Source: Cricetomys ansorgei
Taxonomy: Eukaryota > Chordata > Mammalia > Rodentia > Nesomyidae
Assembly: GCA_026225945.1 (NCBI GenBank)
Contig: JAMJFZ010001133.1
Coordinates: forward strand, 12,786,001-12,850,000
Direction: 5' to 3'
Length of the DNA: 64,000 bases
A program made the translations under genes and the position numbers. This document shows positions 57,943 through 64,000 of this stretch, one piece after another; the first letter of the stretch is position 1, and every line of letters begins with the position of its first letter. Under the pieces are notes generated by a model that saw nothing but the letters and a program-made list of their open reading frames with translations, had not been told where the DNA came from and did no database searches.

Positions 57943-58130
57943 GGGCTGGAGAGATGGCTCAGCATGGGACCCAGGCTCTATCTTCCACCTACCCACAAGG
58001 CAGCTCAGACCCCTCTGTGACTATTCTCAGGGGATCTGATGTTCCCTTCTGGCCTCCATGGGCACTGTATGCACATGATACACGCATATGCATGCAGGTA
58101 AAACACCCGTATAAATAAAATAAAATGGAA
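57943..58130 (+). mobile_element. B2 SINE with internal deletion near the head
   Basis: 'gggctggagagatggctcag' jumps directly to 'catgggacccaggctctatc', losing about 30 bp. Then 'ggggatctgatgttcccttc', 'ctggcctccatgggcactgt' and an A-rich tail. Confidence 0.92.
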
Positions 58131-58637
58131 AATATTAAAATGCGGGGATCTCACTGACCTTCACTAACAAACACAGTTCTAAAATACTCAAATCCTTAAT
58201 GGAGGAAAAATGGTTGCAGGAAAGAAGCAACAAATGCCCCAAACATTGTAATTCACAGCAATGTCCCAGCAATGATCAGGGCTCATTTAAAGCTCATTTT
58301 CTGTCCTGAAAGGTGTTACACCAAGTGTTTAGGTACATATATATGCTTACTCTTCCACTTGGCAGCCCCAAATTCCAGTACCTTTTAGTTCTCTCGTCAC
58401 AGATCTGCTTTACCCTCCTTTCACTAACAGAGGGTCGGCCATCTCTTCATTTGGTCTCACATCTTCATCTCATTAATCAGCAGGAGGTTGAAATACCACT
58501 TCAAACACAGTCAGATCGTGTTTAGTTTAATAATGGAATCTCTTAAGGGCTTCGGAACAGTAACAAGCACATTCACTCACCTGGAAAGCTGGAGTTTGAC
58601 CTCTGTGATGGAGTGCTTGCCTGGTTTCTTTTCAAGG
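58131..58637. other. No feature recognised
   Basis: Single-copy-looking interval. Confidence 0.35.
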
Positions 58638-58752
58638 ACCAAAAGGAAAGAGGAAGAAAGGGAGGGAGGGAGGAAGAGAGGGAGGGAGGGAGGGAGGGAG
58701 GAAGGGAGGAAGGAAGGAAGGGAGAAAGGAAGGGAGGAAGGAAGGAAAGCAG
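58638..58752. repeat. (GGGA/GGAA)n purine tract
   Basis: About 110 bases of only A and G, with gggaggga and aggaaggaa blocks; mirror-repeat character. Confidence 0.96.
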
Positions 58753-59899
58753 GCAAGCCTTTGGAATAAGTATGTGAACTTCAGAACTAGAATTTTATGA
58801 TCAATTTTGACATTTTAAAGGCCTTTTTGCTTTTTAATCAAAAATTTTAATCAAATTTTGTGTCATAATCAAGTCTGCCAGGAAGTTAAATCCTTGGTAA
58901 TCTGAGGGTGTAAGTTTACAGACTTAGACTGACTAGCTCGAAATTCATAAAGCTAATAGCCGAAAGCCCCGTGTCATAACCTACCTAATAGAAGTTTTGC
59001 TTCTAGGCACTGAAGTCTATGACTGGTATGAGTGAAAATGTCTACCAAACATAAACATCTAAAAGCATGGAAAATGTATCTCTCCCACAAAACAGTCTGA
59101 ATTTTTATGTTGTCATTCAAAGAATAAATATTTCTATTTTCCCTACTTTTCTCCTATGATCAGATTAAGTCAGGAATGCAAATGTATCTTTTAATTCAAC
59201 CCTTCTCTACTGAGTCAAATGCGGTGTGATCCACAATGCTTTTAATTTCAACTTAAAAGAGAAACATCTCCTATCATGGGTAGCTTTGCCAAAAGGAGTA
59301 TTAAAGTATGTAGATTTAGTGATATAAAGTTAAGGTATTTTTAACCAATGAGGACTTTCAAAAATGCTAAAGTCTGACCCTAGCATCTATGTTGATTCCA
59401 AATGCTCTTTGAATTTCAACAGACATTTGAAGAAATGTAAATGAGCAATACAAGTTAGCAATGCCAGAATCAGAAATCATTATAACACACCACATCAACA
59501 ATGGCACATGCCAAACTGATCTTTGAAACTCCCAAGTGCACAGTGTAATATGTAACACAACCTGTTGATTTCCCTTGGTGACAACAGCTGAGATTTCCAA
59601 CTTTGTATTTTATTAAACCTCACAAAGATGGGTCAGTATTTCACACCCAGAGACAGATTCATAACTTTTTTTTCTTTAGCCAAATCCACAGTACATTTTA
59701 TAAACAGCTGTTATTATTTAGCTATCAGTAAGTTCCCACTGAGAACTACACATTGTCCACTTATTAAGGAATCAATCTCTATAGTGTCAAAATTACTTTA
59801 TTGGTATATGTCAAAAGTAAATCTTCTTCAGTACTAATGAAATTAAATGCTTACAAACACACATTCACAATATATATCAATACAACAAAGGTCAGTCAG
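58753..59899. other. No feature recognised
   Basis: AT-rich, single-copy-looking; open frames of 60-77 codons without domains. Confidence 0.35.
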
Positions 59900-59913
59900 C
59901 CAGAGATACACAT

Positions 59914-60077
59914 CTGTTTTGGTGTTTTGCTTTGTTTTGTTTCGGCTTTTTTCTCTGTTGTAACTCTGGCTGCTCTGGAACTCACTCTGTAGCCCAGGCT
60001 GGCCTTGAACTCACAGAGATCCACCTGCCTCTGCCTCCCAAGTGCTGGGATTAAAGGCATACGCCACCATTGCTGGG
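59914..60077 (-). mobile_element. B1 SINE (minus strand), target-site duplication
   Basis: Reverse-complement B1: 'tctggaactcactctgtagc', 'ccaggctggccttgaactca', 'gcctcccaagtgctgggatt', with a (TTTTG)-rich tail at the left. The 14-bp sequence ccagagatacacat occurs at 59900-59913 and 60078-60091, fixing both ends. Confidence 0.97.
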
Positions 60078-60178
60078 CCAGAGATACACATTTGTAATCC
60101 TAGCACTCAAGCGCTCAGGAGACTGAAGCAGGAGGGTCATGAGTTTAGGTTAGCCTGAGCCCATCTCAAAATACACCA
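60078..60178 (+). mobile_element. Host B1-like SINE split by the B1 above
   Basis: 'atttgtaatcctagcactca', 'gactgaagcaggagggtcat', 'gttagcctgagcccatctca' form a diverged B1-like unit. Its start lies left of the inserted B1 at about 59890. Confidence 0.7.
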
Positions 60179-60442
60179 CCACCAATGCCCAAGGCCATTC
60201 TCAAGAAGAAAAATATATTAGAGGTTCATGCAGGTGTCCGGTTCTCACAGTGTGAAAATTATCTCCCAGTAGCAACTCTGCACAGCAGGCAAACTGTTTG
60301 TCAGAGGGAATGTTGACATTCACAATCATGTTCCCAGTTCATTGAAAAGCAGCCAATCTGAGTTCCAAGCAATGTAGCAAAAGCAACCAAACTAAAGTAT
60401 AAAATGCATTCTAAACACCAAACTTTTTGTAGAATAAGTTTT

Positions 60443-60458
60443 AAAAAAAAAAAAAAAA
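60443..60458. repeat. Poly(A) tract, 16 bases
   Basis: Uninterrupted A run; no retrogene is recognisable upstream. Confidence 0.85.
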
Positions 60459-61035
60459 GGACCTTGAAACAGGTTCTAGATAAGCATGGCAGTTCTCTAG
60501 GACATTCAGCTCTGCTTGCTACTGGTCACATCCGGATGGATAATTTTGGCTGTCGATTTGACTGCGCCAAAGATGGCCTGACAAATTAACAAAACAGACT
60601 TCTGAGGGTATCTGTGAGAGCAAGAGAAGAATGGTGTATGTGTCAGCAGATCTGAATGGGGATGCTTGCCCTGAGCATGGTGCACCATCCAATAGGCCGG
60701 GGGGCTGGATGGAATGGAAAAGAAGGGAGAAGTAGCATGTGCATACCATACCTTTCTTGAGTGGGTACATTTTAGGCCGCTTCTGTTGACCAGACCCATC
60801 AGTTTCTACATGATTCAGCCTTGAGCATGAACTTTCACTCGTGCTCCAGGGAGATTTCAGACCTTCAGTCTCCAGCTTAGAGCTGTTTCATCATTCACTC
60901 AACTGGCTCACTCTCTTTTAGATTCTTGGCCTGAGGTCCTATAAGTGTCCCTGGTTCTCCAGATTGCCAATAGCCATTGAGAAATTATCCAGGCCTACTA
61001 CATGGGCCAATCTGAAAATCCCTTCTCATAAGTAA
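60459..61035. other. No gene recognised
   Basis: A 97-codon open frame at 60506-60799 (-) has no recognisable domain. Confidence 0.35.
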
Positions 61036-61190
61036 ATAAGTAAATATATCTATATGTATATACATGTATATATGTATATATATGTGTGTGTGTTATTATA
61101 TATAAACATATGTTATACATAAATATAATATTTATTCTATAATGTTTATATAAATTCATAACATATATAGGTATATATAAATATATCCTA
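61036..61190. repeat. AT-rich (TATA/TATG)n tract
   Basis: About 155 bases of tatatgtatata-type words with a short (TG)n core near 61084-61092. Confidence 0.92.
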
Positions 61191-62036
61191 CTGTTCTGTT
61201 TATCTGCAGGAACCTGATAAATGCATAGTCTAAACAGTAAATTGAGAAGTTCTATACCTGCAAAGTTAAAAGAAACAGCAAATAAGAAGTTTGCAAAGAA
61301 ATAATGGAAACAATTTGAAGTTGAAGGACTAGTGGGTAACTCTTTCCTAATTTAGCTACCAGAGACAGCCTGAAGACATAGCATGCTGGTACATGCCCTG
61401 GCAAACTCTGGAGATTGCAGGTATTCTAAAGAATACCTTGGCAACCAGTATTAGCAAAATTGCTTACATAGTCATGTTGATCTCTAAACATTCTGACTAT
61501 TCTGCACAGTAGACAACTATGCCCTGATACCCTCACTGGAAATGTGGAATTTAGCCTCTGGGTGGGTGATTATCTACAATAACCCAAGCTAAGAAATAAT
61601 AGTGGGAGCTAAAATCAAAGAAGAAATGCCAAACTAATGTATGAAAAAATAACACACTGAATAATGGTAGCATCGGCACTGTCTTCAAGAATGCTTTTAT
61701 TGGTGCAGAAAGCATCTCCTCATCTTTAGTTGTCTAAGCCAACATGGCTTCTTCTTTTTCCCATTGTTTAAATGCATACTTTAAGCATGTAAGTATATAA
61801 TTTGCATGTATCTACATGTATAATGAATACATTTTAAATAGGAAACGTTAAAAATTAGTAAACCTTATTAAAGTTTCCTGTGGAAAATCCTCTGTGAAGA
61901 TCTATTGTTATTTAGTTGTATTCTTGCTCTGTACAACAAAACTCATTCTCCAGTCATCCAAATCCATAATACAATGTGACTGTGAATGGCTGGACCTAGA
62001 AGCACTTGAGGGCTTCATAGTTTTAGTTCACAGAAG
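61191..62036. other. No feature recognised
   Basis: AT-rich, single-copy-looking. Confidence 0.35.
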
Positions 62037-62039
62037 GTC

Positions 62040-62205
62040 TACACACACACATACAACACAGACACACAAAACATACACACACAAAAACATAGACACACAT
62101 ACTCACATATACATGCACAATACATATAGTCACATGTACACACAGGTGCACACATATATACACACAGGCATACAGGCACACACACACATGCATATGTACA
62201 CATTC
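62040..62205. repeat. Degenerate (CA)n tract
   Basis: About 165 bases of acacacac interrupted by AT, AG and AAAC words; an old, decayed CA microsatellite. Confidence 0.92.
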
Positions 62206-63674
62206 ATATCTTTACAGTTCCTTTAACTCTGTCCTTCACTTCTATACCTGTTTCTATTCCAAGGAAACTTTTAACTATGCATTATTATTCTCTTATTTTT
62301 CAAATAAAATAAGCCCACAAAGGGAGTTTCCCTGTACTAGAGAGACTGAGACACGGGGCTCTATCTGTCTTGATGAAAAATAAATAAGAATAGTGGCCCC
62401 TGGGTTCTTGAAGAAAGACCATCTTGTGCCATATAATTCTGGCAAGGCACCTTTAAAAAGATTCACATTCCAATCAGCAAGGAAACAAAAAGGACAGTCA
62501 GGGTTGAGAGTCTGGAGACTCTGTCTATCCATCCTTCAGTGCAGCTGAGGGAATACTCAGGCTTCATGAAGGACCCATGTCTACTGCCCAGTTCTTAGCC
62601 TTCAGCCTGGAGCAACATCACCCTGTACAACAATAGGGGAGTCAGAATACAATCCCTTAAAAGGCTGCAGCACACAACACAGGTTTCCACTAAAGCAGCC
62701 AATTTCGATTTTTATTATGAGTAAGAAAAGTATGCTTGGATATGTAAGAAACTCTAAAGATGAAAGAGTCATAGGAAGAGAACAGAGAAGTAAATTTCCA
62801 CTAACTGGGGATAAGTTATAGCCCTGATTCACTAGTGGGAAACCAGATTTAGGTAAAATCATATAAATATTTGTTTGGTTTTTCACTGGGAGAAGAAACA
62901 TAAAACAAGATGTATTGTTCCCCGTGGAACGTTTGATGATGCTGAAGTCGCCATCCAAAAACACAGCAAACCTGACAAGCATTCCAGCAAGTGATTCACC
63001 AACAAGTTTGGAGTCAATCGACAAGCAGATTCCTGGCAATCATATGCTGGTGTTTTACAAAGAAGATTAAGCTGTGTGGATTTCTTTTTCAGAAAGCCTG
63101 TTTTAACTAGTCCTACAGACTCCTCAGTGATTCCCCTACATCTACAAAGACACCTGTGTGGGGGGAACAAAGGGCTTAACACTGCATTCAAACCCTGGTT
63201 GAAAATTCCTAATGTACCAGTGGAGAAACTGATGAGAAGCCGACCTTTAGGGTTCAGGATTTAAGCTGTTCTGAGAGGTAGCTAGGGTGGGTCCCTGTCC
63301 TTTGAAAAGCCAGCAGCCATGCACCTGAGCACAGTCCCACAGCTTGTCTTTCACCTCTGAGATCAGAGGAACGGATCTGAAAACACTTTCCTCCAGAGAT
63401 GCCTGCAGCCTGATTCTCTTACCCTCTTACCAGCTCCAGAATGGCTGAGTTAGTGAAGCTTGATACAAGGCCAGAGTCATCTCCTCAAGATGACCACAGA
63501 GGTCCAGTATCAAATTCCTGTAAAGGAAATCAAACTCTAAAAAAATAATCTTATGACAACTTAATTATTAAGAAGTGAATTTTATCAACCAAAAGGCTTA
63601 TCATAAAGTTAATTGACAACCACTGGACTAGTCACGCATGTCAGTCAGATGATCAAAGTATCTCCATGAAGATA
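62206..63674. other. No gene supported; longest non-repeat open frame at 62602-63039 (-)
   Basis: The minus-strand frame at 62602-63039 has 145 codons and two hydrophobic stretches (near residues 85-105 and 108-118). I recognise no domain. Its low-complexity-free composition does not rule out chance, and an overlapping 102-codon frame also exists on the same strand. No splice or promoter context is visible. Confidence 0.3.
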
Positions 63675-63995
63675 ACTTGAGACATTTCTATTGCTGTGAC
63701 AAAATACCATGAGCAAGGCAATGTATAGAAGGAAGCATATTCAGGCTTGTTATTCAAGAGGTGTAAGAGTCTATGACGGCAGAGCAGAGACATGGTAGCC
63801 GGAGCAGAAACCTGAGAGCTCACATCTTTTACTGTACACAGGAAGCAAAGAGAGTAAATTGGGAATGGCACTAGGCTTTGAAACCTTAAAGTCCATGCCC
63901 ACTGACACACCTCCTCCATCAGGGCCACACCCTCAAAATATACACAAACAGTTCCACCAACTGGATATGAAGTATTCAAGGGTCCCAGACTCTGG
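63675..63995 (+). mobile_element. Rodent interspersed repeat of the 'TTGCTGTGA' family, second subtype
   Basis: Starts 'gagacatttctattgctgtg', 'acaaaataccatgagcaagg', then 'cctgagagctcacatctttt', 'cactgacacacctcctccat' and 'cagggccacaccctcaaaat', and ends 'agtattcaagggtcccagac'. Same order as 37045-37390. Confidence 0.75.
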
Positions 63996-64000
63996 GGGAC

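Overview
This window looks like non-coding nuclear DNA from a muroid rodent (mouse, rat, hamster or vole group). I cannot resolve the species. The diagnosis rests on many B1 (7SL-derived) and B2/B3 (tRNA-derived) SINEs, rodent L1 (Lx-type) 3' ends, URR1-type hAT elements and long (TG)n/(CA)n and (GGAA)n microsatellites. The tRNA-like ID family that is very abundant in rat is nearly absent here, which weakly disfavours rat. No open reading frame exceeds about 147 codons, and the longest ones run through repeats or lack any recognisable domain. I support no protein-coding gene, no RNA gene and no CRISPR array; the window is intergenic or deeply intronic.

Layout. 0-3.1 kb is one very old sense-strand L1 whose endonuclease and reverse-transcriptase regions are still traceable, split by a B2 SINE with a target-site duplication. 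3.7-12.7 kb is mostly single-copy DNA with microsatellites, a 36-bp minisatellite, a few SINEs and a locally CpG-rich stretch at 7.83-8.34 kb. 12.7-16.2 kb holds a second L1 3' end (+) and an Lx-type L1 3' UTR (-). 17-25 kb holds a GGAA tract, nested B3/B2/B1 SINEs, a truncated LTR, a 24-bp minisatellite, two L1M 3' ends (+) and one L1 3' UTR (-).

25-30 kb is the least repetitive part. 30-35.3 kb has SINEs and two copies of an LTR-like rodent repeat facing each other. 35.7-41.4 kb has two URR1 elements, a 26-bp minisatellite of seven units and several copies of an old rodent interspersed repeat. 43.06-43.22 kb contains a recent tandem duplication with a 53-bp identical core. 45.9-50.4 kb is a nest: an antisense L1 5' region interrupted by URR1 and by a near-complete solo LTR related to the one at 18.9 kb. 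53-58 kb has six B2 SINEs all in the + orientation. 58-64 kb ends with a purine tract, a B1 inserted into another SINE with a 14-bp duplication, AT- and CA-rich tracts and one more old repeat.

Nothing here looks like a new molecular system. The most unusual items are the locally amplified tandem repeats, the inverted LTR-like pair and the nested insertion history. Family names come from recognition of consensus features by eye, and boundaries are approximate by roughly 5-30 bp unless a target-site duplication fixes them.
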